DNA from: Ophioceras dolichostomum
Lineage: Eukaryota; Ascomycota; Sordariomycetes; Magnaporthales; Ophioceraceae
DNA length: 14,784 bases
NCBI GenBank assembly: GCA_003049485.1
Contig: PYST01000343.1
Location: 1-14,784, forward strand
Direction: 5' to 3'
The position numbers and the translations under genes were made by a program. This document shows positions 1 through 9,463 of this stretch, piece by piece. A model generated the notes under the pieces. That model was not told where the DNA came from and searched no databases. It saw only the letters and a program-made list of their open reading frames with translations. Each line of letters opens with the position of its first letter. Within the stretch, counting starts at the first letter, position 1.

Positions 1-146
1 CCGTTCCCTCATCAGGCTGGCGGTCAAGACAAGATGCGGATTTTGGCGGCTCTCTGCATCCGGACGGCGACGGGCCATCCATCCATCAAGCCATGAGATC
101 ATCACATCAGTTTAGTTGTTGAGACATTGATGAAAGTTGAAACCTC

Positions 147-175
147 AATTCTCAGCGAGAAATTCGCTGAGAATT
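147..175. repeat. Perfect 12-bp inverted repeat (hairpin)
   Basis: The left arm AATTCTCAGCGA (147-158) is the exact reverse complement of TCGCTGAGAATT (164-175). The spacer is five bases, GAAAT (159-163), so the RNA or single-stranded DNA could form a 12-bp hairpin, with one possible extra G-T pair inside. It is not flanked by a gene and I do not recognise it. It could be the remnant of a small inverted-repeat element, a terminator-like structure for a gene to the left, or chance. Confidence 0.85.
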
Positions 176-1492
176 CGGTGACTCTCTCTTTCTCCCCCTC
201 TCTCCCCGAGGAGGAATTTTTTTGACCGTACGACCGGCGCACGCTTCTGGTTCCTGCTTTAAGAAGCGCCCTTTGCTCCGAGATGGATGCATCCTGCTGT
301 GGCACTTCTTGTTCCGTAGGGAAGGGAGAAGGCCGGTTTGAAAACCAAGGCTGACTGAACTGACATGCCACCCACCAGCTACCACCCACCACTATCTGCA
401 CCACCACCCCGTTGGTTGGGGCGGCGGCGGCGTCTGCCACTCAGCATTTTTTTATCTTTAGTAGTTTTTCTTGGTGTCTATGTTTGTTGCTGCTTTGGGC
501 CATTCCTCCATCTTATTCCACCCATTCTTTTCTTGTTTGTTTTTTGCTGTTCTTACAAGTGTCTTATTTGGAGTCCGGAATAATATGCTGCAAGCGTGAG
601 CGGGCTGGCGGGGAGCAAGCTGACATCCTACATGTCTTTTGGGGCGCGAGTCCTGCTTCAATGTGGACATCTGTGGAGCTTGGTGGGTAGGAAAGGGAGG
701 CAACTTTCAGTCACTTCACTCGCTGCAGCAGCCTATCACGGCGCAAATCCGGGATGGGTTGCACTCGACATGCGGTAGCTGAGAGGGATGGGATGGGATG
801 GTGGAGGATGTGTGGATGGATGGGCTCCCGCCGTCTGGAGTGCGTGTGCGCCTCCAGAATGCCTCCATAGGTGCCTTCTGGGTCTGCCTGCAACACCTGG
901 GCAAATGGCCCAGCAGCCCAGCCAGCCAGTCATCACACCGGATTCGCAAGCCCTGCCACGCAATCCATGTCCACGTTGCGTCTGGTGTGTCTGGTGCGTC
1001 TACACCACTGCAGGGTAGGTGTGCTTGTTGAATGTTTGACTGTCGACTTTACTGGCACTCGGGCACTTGGCCTGCAGAAGCAGTGACGAGCTACTGCTGC
1101 ACCCATCATGCCTGCAACTATAGCTGCACCTATGGCTGCAACCTCCCTTGCCTCCCACGCACACGGAATCACCGGCGGGTCGTCTCTTTATGACTCTTGC
1201 CCGCTTTGGACAGCGCAGACACGAGAAGAAGCAAGTGCAAGTGAGTCGCAGACGTTTGAGTGCTTTTTAGAGGTTCATTGAGGCCCTTCTGTCCTTCTGT
1301 TGAATGGGATTGTAGGGAGAGTCCTTCCGGCTGCGCCGCAAAACCGCCGTCTCCATTTTTCTATCCGGCTTCGTGCCAGCCAGTGAGCCGCCAGTGAGCC
1401 ACTGGTACAACCTGTCGTGCGAGGGGCGCCTCTGTCATCGGTTTCGGGGCACTGTGTGAGAGTGAGCGAGCAGCACGGAAACGCCAGCCAAG

Positions 1493-1540
1493 CAGCCCGC
1501 CAGCCCGCCTGCCCGCTTAGCCAGCCCACCAGCCCACCCT
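1493..1540. repeat. Degenerate CAGCCCGCC/CAGCCCACC tandem repeat
   Basis: Several imperfect copies of a 9-base unit (CAGCCCGCC, then CAGCCCACC) follow one another, giving a strongly C-rich top strand. They are not in a coding sequence. This looks like ordinary microsatellite or minisatellite drift in the upstream region. Confidence 0.6.
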
Positions 1541-1903
1541 GTGCTGCGCTGGTCCAGCCCACACTAACTTAACCAGTTGGAGGCCCTGTCAACGTGCCCA
1601 CGGTGCCCTGCGCTTCCCCAGGCGTCAAGCCTCCAAGGCACTAGCAAACCCGCCAATATTAACAGTCGCGATCCACTTTATCACCACCACCACCACAACT
1701 TCCAAACTTCCACTTTCCTGCCTGCCACCTTCCGCCACTTGCGTTCTTTCCTTCACCGTCCGATCCTAATTCGCGGTAAGCTGCCGGCGCCAGCTGTCCT
1801 CACTTCTGCCAGGAGCTGGAGAAGCTACGACGGTAAACAAGCAGCTCGTGCCTTCCCGAGCAAGCTCGAACGACCAGACGATCGACAAGCGACGGCGGAC
1901 GAC

Positions 1904-1931
1904 GAAGGACGAAGGACGAAGGACGAAGGAC
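1904..1931. repeat. GAAGGAC tandem repeat, four copies
   Basis: Four exact copies of the 7-base unit GAAGGAC lie head to tail. They are flanked by related partial units (GGACGAC before, GGAGG after), in a purine-rich stretch about 400 bases upstream of the OGT-like start codon. A 7-base period is out of frame, which fits a non-coding location. It may lie in the transcribed leader. Confidence 0.85.
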
Positions 1932-2130
1932 GGAGGAAATTGGCCTGAGTAACAAAGGTGTGGAGGATTCGATCGCCGCTGGACTTCTGTGCTGCCTGCT
2001 ACCCTGCAGACGAACCTACGATTCCGCGAAGCAGCGACGCGACAACAACTCCTCGAGAAAACTTCGTCCACTCTCTCCGCCACCTCTTGTCATTTTGGCG
2101 CTGGCTCCGTCCCGCCAGTGTGAAGCCCCG

Positions 2131-2169
2131 ATGATCACCAGATAGGTGCCTTCTCCAGCCATGCCCTAG
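2131..2169 (+). promoter_or_regulatory. Two minimal upstream ORFs in the OGT-like leader
   Basis: ATG at 2131 opens a four-codon frame (MITR, stop at 2143-2145). ATG at 2161 opens a two-codon frame (MP, stop at 2167-2169). Both lie within 200 bases of the likely main start at 2331. If the transcript starts upstream of them they could lower initiation at the main ATG. Whether they are transcribed is not visible. A long pyrimidine run ending in TTTTCAG at 2306-2312 resembles a 3' splice site, so a leader intron could remove them, but I found no good branch site and no certain donor. Confidence 0.35.
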
Positions 2170-2330
2170 CTAGCAGGCGACGACGACGACAATCGCGGTC
2201 CAGCCTCCGCCTGCTTTGCTCCGTCGTCGATTCCGCGCTTAGCCCAGCGACCTGCCTGTTTCGTCACTCCTTCGATTTGGTTTTCCTTCTGTTTTTCTTT
2301 CTGCGTTTTCAGCGATTATACCCCCTTCCG

Positions 2331-5300
2331 ATGTTGCCCCTCATGCAGATGCACCAGATGGGCCCGACCCCTCCCCATCTCGACCACCTCCACCACCATG
2401 GCCCTCACCACAGCCCTCACCTCGACCGTCTCGGGCCCGTTGCGAACCACATCAAGCCCGAGTACCTTGCGCTGCATCCTCACTCGCCGCGCAACCCGAG
2501 GCCAGCGGCCAACCTGTACGCGAATGCCCACGGTGTCCCACGAGCTTTCCCGATCCGCAGCTCCCAGCCGACCCAGCCGCCCCCGGCCCTTCAGCAGCAT
2601 CGGCTAGCCGCATCTTTGTCACACGGCCAGGGTCAATCAGATCACAGCCAGCACCAGCTGCGCCGGAAAACGCCCAATGGGACAATTGACGCTGGATACG
2701 ATGGGTCGCCCGCCGGTCTTGCCGCCGGCCCCCCGCCGTTGAAGCAGCTGATCGTGCCGGACTCGTCCCAGATCTTCCCGACTGCCTTCGTCCACCACAG
2801 CTCACTCTCGGGCAACACGGCCAACCAGATCGCCCCCGGGCCGCTGGCACGATGGCAGGGTGTACCATCGCAGCCACAGCAGCAACCGCCGCTGGGCGGG
2901 GCCTTCGATGCCCAGTCAGTTCAGCAGCCAGGCCATGCGTTCTGGAACATGGGGAACATGGGGCAGGCGACTGGCCTGGCGACTGGCCTGGCGACTGGCC
3001 TTGAGGGCCTGCCCGTAGTTCCAATACCAGACAGGACACTGGCTCTTCAGTCGCCTCAAAACCACTTTGGCCATGATCCGAGGGTACACGCCGTGTTCCC
3101 ACCGTCTTACCAGCAGACCCTAGGAGCTACCGCCTTTAACCCGGCCAACTTCACACCACCGCCTGTCTGGAAGGACGCGGGATTCTCAGACTACCGCGGT
3201 CAGGTCCCCTTGTCCAATTTAGGCTTTATTCCTCAGAATGCGGCCTACGATGCTGCATACATGCCCGGTCCCCAGCCGTCGATGCACCACCCAGTCGCCA
3301 TAGCAGGCGGCCTGGGCGGGCCTGCGTTTGGCCTGGGCCCGATGCGCTCCCCGCTGTCTGGCTTTGAGATGGACGTCGGCGGCCTCTCTCGACAACAACA
3401 GCAGCAGCCTCCGCTTCAGCACGACAGGTCTCCTCTGGGCCTTATGCAGGTCCCCCAGCGAGGACTCGAGTCTCTGTCGCTGAACTCGGCAGGCAGCATC
3501 CGCCTGCAGGGCGACGTTCCGGCCCCCACTCGGTTCAAGGAGCGGGCTCTCGCTCACGCGCACAAGACGTATGCCGAGCTGCTGCAGTATCTCAGTTACA
3601 CGAAGCAGTCGCATCACTCAAAGCCCATGCCTGGCCTTGGCCTCCGCCCCTCGTCGAAGGCCTTCGTGTTCCCCCAACCGGCGAAACAACTCGGATCTGG
3701 CCTGAGCCCCAGCCAGGCGTCGTCTGTTACACAAGGCCGCCTTCTTTCGGACTCCGCTGGCGCAGGGGCATTTGTGCAATTGCAAAACCAGGCTCACAAT
3801 CAGGTTCCTAGCCACAACAGCCACAGCCACAGTCAACCTCACAGCCTCAATCACGACCTAAACCATGGCCAGAACCGGGGCCAGAGCCAGGGTCAGAACC
3901 CTATCCATAGCCGACGCTCGTTCGGAGCCGTTGGCATCTCCGACGCCGCCGCGGCCGCCGCGCTTGAGGGCCATCGGCTTATCAGTGCGAATGCGGGCTC
4001 CCACAACTTCGTGGTGGATGCGGCCCTCAGCAACTCGGGTCAACCGAAGTATGCCAGCCCGGGCAAGCCTTTCCGCAATGGCGTCGGAAATCCGGCCGAG
4101 CTCTCGTCGCCCGTCTCTAATGCTAAGCATGCTCTGGAAATGCTCTCCCACCTCTGCGAACAGAGCGGTTGGAAGTGGGTCGACGGCATGTTGCTCGGTG
4201 GTTGCTTGAATTATGGCCTCGAGCACTACGAGGAGGCACTGGATTGGTTCAAGAGGATCATCAGTCTCGAGCCGAAGTACGTATTCCGTATCTTATCCCC
4301 TGACCAACCCCCCTTTTTCGCCCTAGGCCCTGTCAGTTCCTTTCTCGTATTGTTCTGAGTGGATTGCATTTGCACCCCCCTCAGAATCTTGGCCCTGCAT
4401 TGCCGTGAACTCAATCCGAAGCCGGAGGGGTTGTGTCGCCCACACGCTAACGCCATCACCCCCGCCCACCACAGTCATGTCGAGGCCATATCCAACATCG
4501 CAGCCACTCTGTATTGCCTCAATAGACACGAGGAGGCCGAGAGGCATTGGGTGCAGGCGGTGTACATCCGTCCCAGCTACCTAGAAGCTGTTGAACATCT
4601 CGTTGGCCTGCTCTGCTCGAGCCACAGGAGCAGGGAAGCTGTCGACATCATCAACCATGTGCAGCAGAATCTGCGTAACGAGGCACCATCTCCTTGCGAT
4701 GATGGCGCGTCGAATCTGGCTGTCGGGTCGCCCTCGTCGTCTTCAGATTCAAGGCAGCCCGGGTTCGGCTCAAGTGGCTACAAGATTCCCGGTAACGACA
4801 ACGGCAGGATGCTTCTTCTCGTGCACGCGAAAGGGAACATGCTCTACACCCTGAAGGATATCGAGCGTGCTTCGGACGCCTTTGAAGAGGCCGTCATGAT
4901 CGGAATCGGCAGGAAGATGCGAGGGATCCAGAGCCTGATCCGAAAGATCCAGTCCGTCCTGTCGCCAAGAGACGGCGCCGCATCAGGTCCGAATGCCATG
5001 CGCCAGAGGCCGCCTCACTCCGGTCCCCTCCTGCTGCCTCCGGAGATGGCGAGGCACACGGCCCGGTACGTCTTTGCCTCCAGTGACGGCCAGCTGCCTG
5101 GTCTTCGGTACGTACCGGAAGGCAGTCATCGCAAATCCGCCATATCCACGACCAGCAACTCGCTGCTGTCGCTGGCCAAGATCTTCCAGGATTCCATGTC
5201 TGCCGGCGGGCTATCGCCTGCCCACCAAGCCTCTCCGCCCTCGGGCGTCGGAGACATTCTCGCTCTGTATTACCTCTCTCTGTCGCTCCAGGAGAGTCCA

Positions 5301-7806
5301 TCAACGGCAAACAATGTCGGCATCTTGCTCGCTAGCGTCCAGCAGCCCTCATCGCAGCTCCAGCCTCAGTCCACCGAGACGGCCAATTTAGTGCGCAACG
5401 TTCCAGGCATTGTACCTGGTAGCGGCCTCGCCCTCGCTTTGGCCTACTATAACTACGGCTTAGCCCTGGATAACAAACATGTTCACCTGCACACGAACCT
5501 CGGCAGCCTGCTCAAGGACATCGGGCAGCTCGACATGGCGATCCACATGTACCAGCAAGCGGTGCACTGCGACCCCTCGTTCGATATTGCCCTCACAAAC
5601 TTGGCCAACGCTGTTAAGGACCGGGGGCGCATTAGCGAGGCCATCACGTTCTACAAGCGCGCCGTTGAATCGAATCCCAACTTCGCCGAGGCCGTATGTG
5701 GATTGTCGACAGCGCTCAACTCGGTGTGCGACTGGAGAGGCCGGGGTGGCGTCCTGCTGTACGGTGGCAAGTTCGACCGCTGGCACATGGACGACGCGGG
5801 CATGCTCGTCGACTCCCGTGAGCAAAGGGCTGGTAGCGGCCTTATGAAGCGCGTCGTCGATATTGTCAACCGTCAACTTCACGATGCGTCCTCGTGGGGC
5901 TCTGGCATCCTCCAGGAGCAGCCTGTCCGGCAACTCATATCGCAGTTATTAGACTCTGCCAAGAACTCTGATAGGACACGGTCTCTTGACATGCAGTCGG
6001 AGCTGACGAAATGGGAGGGCAAGCCGTGGGAAGGTTCGCGCGTGCTCCGCCTACTCGAACGCGCAGCGAGGGTGACAATGCGACGCTGGTACCTCGACAT
6101 GTATGTCGACGGCACCGAGTCGCCTAATGGATACGCGAGGCCTCGACTGCCGGCCAGCCTCACGGTGCCAGCCGCGCCCACAGTTCTGCCTTTCCACACC
6201 TTCACGTGCCCGCTGACGGCCAAGGACATCCGGATGATCTCCCAGCGGAATGCGCATAGGATATCGTGTTCCACGCTCCGGTCGCCTTGGCTGTCCAGCT
6301 CGGTGTACAGGCCGCCTCCACCGCCGCGCCCGCACCTCAACATCGGCTACCTGTCGTCGGACTTCAACAACCACCCTCTGGCCCACCTGATGCAATCTGT
6401 CTTCGGCTTCCATGACACGTCCCGGGCCAAAGCGTTCTGCTATGCCACGACGGCGAGCGATAGATCCGTTCACCGCCAGCAGATCGAGCGCGAGGCGCCC
6501 GTCTTCCGCGACGTGAGCAACTGGTCCTCAGACAGACTTGTAGACCAGATAGTACGTGACGAGATCCACATCCTGGTAAATCTCAATGGTTATACCCGGG
6601 GCGCGCGCAACGAGATCTTCGCCGCCCGGCCAGCGCCCATCCAGATGTCGTTCATGGGCTTTGCGGGCACGTTGGGCGCCGAGTGGTGCGACTACCTGCT
6701 GGCGGACACCACTGCTGTGCCGCCCTCGACCCTCCGGCCCTGGAGAAACAACCTCACTATCGAGGATGTCATCCGCGACGAGGCGGACGGCGACCGCGCC
6801 AGCAACGGAGACAACGGCACCGGCAACAAGGAGGGGGAGTGGGTGTACTCGGAGAATATCATCTACTGCCGCGATACCTTCTTCTGCTGCGACCATGCAC
6901 AGTCGGCTGACCAGGTCGACGAAAGGGGCATGACATGGGAGGAGGAGCAGGCGAGGCGCTGGAAGATGCGCAAGGAGCTGTTCCCTAACCTGCCGGATGA
7001 TGCGATCATCTTTGGCAACTTCAACCAGCTCTACAAGGTGCGCTTCTTTTATTCCCACTTGACTCTCTGTTACTGCCTACATACCTGCACTGCAGTACAC
7101 ATAGCTAACTTGCGCGTTCCAGATCGACCCCACGACCTTCCGTACCTGGCTCCGCATCCTTGCCGGCGTCCCCAACGCACGCCTCTGGCTCCTCCGCTTC
7201 CCCGAGCTCGGCGAGTCCAACCTCAGACGCACGGCCAAGGACTGGGCCGGCGAGGAGGTCGCCTCGCGCATCATCTTCACGGACGTCGCGCCGAAGCAGC
7301 AGCACATCTCCCGCGCGCGCGTCTGCGACCTCTTCCTCGACACGCCCGAGTGCAACGCGCACACCACCGCCGCGGACGTCCTGTGGTCCAGCACGCCGCT
7401 CCTCACCCTGCCGCGGTACGAGTACAAGATGTGCTCCCGCATGGCGGCCTCCATCCTCAAAGGCGCGCTCCCCAAGAACGCAGAGGGCGCGAGGGCCTCG
7501 GAGGACCTAATCGCCGAGGACGAGAGGGAGTACGAGGAGAAGGCCATCTCGCTGGGCCTGGGGATCGAGTACCGGATCGTCACCACCGTCACCACCGCTG
7601 AGCAAACCGGTAAGAGTGGTGGTGGTGGTCGTCGTCGTTATGGAGAGGCTTCCGGCCGGCTCGCGGAGCTGAGGAGGCTGTTGTGGAGGAGCAAGTGGAG
7701 CTGCGCGCTGTTCGACACGCGCAGGTGGGTGAGGGATCTGGAGGATGCGTATGAGGAGGCGTGGAGGAGGTGGGTTGCTGGTGAGGGGGGGGATATCTAC
7801 CTGTGA
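2331..7806 (+). CDS. OGT: O-GlcNAc transferase-like GT41 glycosyltransferase with TPR repeats (3 exons)
   Basis: Proposed exons are 2331-4276, 4475-7037 and 7123-7806, joining in frame to 1730 residues and ending in TGA. The ATG at 2331 is chosen as the first in-frame ATG; further Met codons follow at residues 5, 7 and 10, and none has a purine at -3. Residues 1-400 are low complexity (His-rich start, Pro/Gln/Gly-rich, three ATGL repeats). A helical block (401-428) precedes TPR-like units at 614-716 and about 760-793, then three more at 968-1068 ending in CDWRGRG. The catalytic domain is GT41. GYLSSDFNNHPLAHLM holds H1282, matching the human OGT active-site His498. IHILVNLNGYTRGARNE follows (H1347). 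NFNQLYK ends at K1503, matching human Lys842. The C-lobe has APKQQH (K1561, H1564) and CNAHTTAADVLW (H1583, D1588). By family it transfers a sugar from a nucleotide donor (UDP-GlcNAc in OGT, GDP-fucose in plant SPY) to Ser/Thr of nuclear and cytosolic proteins; the donor here cannot be decided. No signal peptide or membrane segment is seen. A Gly/Arg-rich stretch near the C-terminus may be lineage-specific. Confidence 0.95.
2967..3002 (+). repeat. 12-bp in-frame tandem repeat in the OGT-like gene
   Basis: Three copies of GCGACTGGCCTG (the third with one changed base) encode ATGL three times, at residues 213-224. This is a simple length-variable stretch in the disordered N-terminal region. A doubled AACATGGGG unit lies just before it. 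Confidence 0.9.
4277..4474 (+). other. Intron 1 of the OGT-like gene
   Basis: The donor is GTACGT (4277-4282), the branch site CTAAC (4447-4451), and the acceptor ACAG ends at 4474, 23 bases after the branch site. Splicing joins GAGCCGAA to TCATGTCGAGGCC and restores the TPR sequence LEPNHVEAISN, which is strong support. At 198 nt it is longer than the other introns here. Retention would end translation at the TGA at 4356-4358, leaving about 675 residues with no catalytic domain. Confidence 0.93.
7038..7122 (+). other. Intron 2 of the OGT-like gene
   Basis: The donor GTGCGC (7038-7043) is weak. The branch site is CTAAC (7105-7109) and the acceptor CCAG ends at 7122. Splicing joins FNQLYK to IDPTTFRTWLRIL, the expected GT41 sequence, with the cut between codons. 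The intron is 85 nt, so retention shifts the frame. Confidence 0.95.
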
Positions 7807-8760
7807 AGGGAAGGTGTTTCTGCGCTCCCTGCTGGTCCACCTTCACCCGATATGACTTCTTCTTTCTTGTCCCTTTTCTTTGGGCGCACTCAGCCCCTTT
7901 TTTTTCCCTTCTTTTTTTGCATTTTCTTGTCCGTCTCTCCCTCGGTTCTTTTTTTCTACCTTTTTTAAGGAGCCTTCTTCAGAACTAACTTACCTAGAGG
8001 TAAGCGGGAGTCATGGTATGTATGTACGGGATCGATCATCATCAATGGGTGTGCTCACTCAAAACCCCTCGCGGGGTTCCTCTTAGTGAGACGGATGGGG
8101 GGGAAAAGCACCTCCACGGGTCATATGGGAAGGGAATATGGGCACATTGTTGTACTAGGGCATGGATGGGAAAGATGGGTTTGATGGAATGGAGGGATGG
8201 GTGGATGGATATGCATGCGAGCTGCCATCACATCACACATCATCACAAACAGAACCATCACCATCAGGAGGAGCTTGGGAGTCGTCATCATCGTCATCAT
8301 CGTCAGTCATGTTTTGTGTCTTGTTTTTTTTCCCCTTTAGCTTTTCATCATGATTGCGATTCTTTTTTTCTTCTTTATTTTCAATTCTTTTGTAACCGGG
8401 TAACAGATGCCAGGACTGGCAGTCGTTATGAGCAAGAAAGACACGGAGGGAAAACCATATAAAACTACCTACAAAAAGAGTGCGTTTTTAAAGGGATGGG
8501 GGGATAAGGGATAGGATTTCGTTTTTTTTTATATGCCAGAGCAAAGCAAGCAGAGCAAAGCAAAGCAAAAGCACAGGCAAGGCGTTTTACGTTGCTCTTC
8601 ATTTGAGTTCATTGTTGTTTTGTTCTGTTCTTATGATAACTCTCTACCTAGCTCTGTGTTATCGTTTTATGTTTTTTGGTTTTGTTTTGTTCCATCGCCA
8701 TCGTCATTGTCGACGATGTCGAACGAGGCGAGTGAGCGGCAGCCGAAAGCGAGCATTTAG
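7807..8760. other. 3' flank of the OGT-like gene, AT-rich and low in complexity
   Basis: After the TGA the composition changes sharply to T- and CT-rich runs (about 7855-7975 and 8320-8390), with no convincing gene on either strand. It contains a CTTACC-TAGA-GGTAAG hairpin (7989-8004), a nested hairpin (8054-8090), a GTCATCATC repeat (about 8284-8310), a T9 run near 8522 and a GCAAA-rich repeat (about 8541-8575). This is the likely 3' UTR and polyadenylation region, but no canonical AATAAA is seen close to the stop. Confidence 0.55.
8054..8090 (+). repeat. Nested hairpin downstream of the OGT-like gene
   Basis: The outer arms CTCACT (8054-8059) and AGTGAG (8085-8090) enclose inner arms AACCCC (8063-8068) and GGGGTT (8073-8078) around a TCGC loop. 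The internal loop is three bases on the left and six on the right. It starts about 250 bases after the stop codon, so it may lie in the 3' UTR. No function is assigned. Confidence 0.75.
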
Positions 8761-8778
8761 TAGTAGTTATTAGTTTCA

Positions 8779-8798
8779 ATATCCCTGGACAGGGATAT
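8779..8798. repeat. Interrupted palindrome, 9-bp arms
   Basis: ATATCCCTG (8779-8787) and CAGGGATAT (8790-8798) are exact reverse complements separated by GA. The near-continuous symmetry suits a dimeric DNA-binding site better than an RNA hairpin. It lies about 70 bases upstream of the TATAAAG at 8870. No factor is recognised. Confidence 0.75.
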
Positions 8799-8869
8799 AT
8801 GAGGAATGAGACGGGAAATGGACATGGACAGGATATGGAGGAGGACATGGAGGGAGATGCCGACGTGGA

Positions 8870-8876
8870 TATAAAG
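8870..8876 (+). promoter_or_regulatory. TATA-like box (TATAAAG)
   Basis: TATAAAG stands out in this region. It is about 865 bases before the start codon at 9741, which is far for a leader but not unusual in filamentous fungi. It could drive the downstream gene or a non-coding transcript, or be chance. Confidence 0.3.
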
Positions 8877-9160
8877 GCTACCCGCCTGGCGAGGCTGGGA
8901 AGGAATTCTTGTGTCGAATCTATGCCGGGCTATTCGTTGCCTTCTCTCTCTGTATGTGTGTGCGTGTGTCTGTTCCTTTCTCTCTTTCTCCGTGCGTGCG
9001 TTTCTCATCTCGAATCATCCCAACAGCTCCTCTCCGCTAGGAGACAGGTGACGGCATCTCTCACCATGACAACCAGCCAAACATATCATCGGCGGTCTGG
9101 TAGACGAGTGAGTGACCGGGCTCCAATATCGTTGCCAATAAAACGGCGTAGTCAGCAAAG

Positions 9161-9182
9161 AACCGGACGGAAACGTCCGGTT
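9161..9182 (+). repeat. 9-bp hairpin with GAAA tetraloop
   Basis: AACCGGACG (9161-9169) pairs perfectly with CGTCCGGTT (9174-9182) around GAAA (9170-9173), a GNRA-type loop that is stable in RNA. A further G-T pair is possible at the base. An AATAAA lies about 20 bases before it (9137-9142). It may be an RNA structure at the end of a short transcript or in a leader. Confidence 0.8.
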
Positions 9183-9463
9183 TGATCATGGCGGCGCTGG
9201 GTTGAATGAGTCCGAAAACTTGCGCAGTGAATCAACCAAAGACACGCGTGATCCCATGTGCGTTTCTATCCTGCGCCATTGAGGAAGGAGCGAGGCAGGC
9301 CGCCACGTCACGGTGAGTGCAATCTCCCATTTACCTGCTCCAGCAGCCCGATTCACTCCGATTTTCCACCCTCAGGCTTTCATACGCCTTCGTGTCTGTT
9401 CCGACCAAACATCACACATCTCCACTACTTAAACAGTCGATTCTTGCTTCTATCGACATCTCG

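Larger units (their letters stand above)
1..2330. other. Intergenic region and probable promoter/5' leader of the OGT-like gene
   Basis: No convincing protein-coding gene is visible here on either strand: the open frames are short, low in complexity and unlike any family I know. The stretch holds a perfect inverted repeat (147-175), a G-rich run with GGG triplets at 785, 790 and 795 followed by GG at 800, degenerate CAGCCCGCC/CAGCCCACC repeats (about 1493-1540), a CAC-rich run (1682-1696) and a GAAGGAC tandem repeat (1904-1931). The last few hundred bases become CT-rich, as is common upstream of fungal start codons. I could not place a TATA box or a transcription start with confidence. Confidence 0.6.

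Noticed and set aside
102..440. Minus-strand open frame of 112 codons
   Set aside because: No family resemblance or gene-like composition; it overlaps the inverted repeat at 147-175.
1275..1562. Minus-strand open frame of 95 codons
   Set aside because: Its Gly/Trp/Ala-rich part comes from the CAGCCC repeat; no recognised domain and no supporting splice structure.
2452..3102. Minus-strand open frame of 216 codons inside exon 1 of the OGT-like gene
   Set aside because: Antisense shadow of a GC-rich coding exon; low-complexity product with no domain.
4359..4474. Open frame continuing upstream of exon 2 of the OGT-like gene
   Set aside because: This is the 3' part of intron 1; the CTAAC branch site and ACAG acceptor at 4474 restore the TPR sequence.
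7610..7615. GTAAGA resembling a 5' splice site in exon 3 of the OGT-like gene
   Set aside because: The frame stays open through it, and no branch site or pyrimidine-rich acceptor follows before conserved-looking sequence resumes. The GGR-rich stretch is taken as an in-frame insert.
8913..8923. GTGTCGAATCT, resembling a tRNA B box
   Set aside because: No T-arm or acceptor-stem pairing around it and no matching A box.
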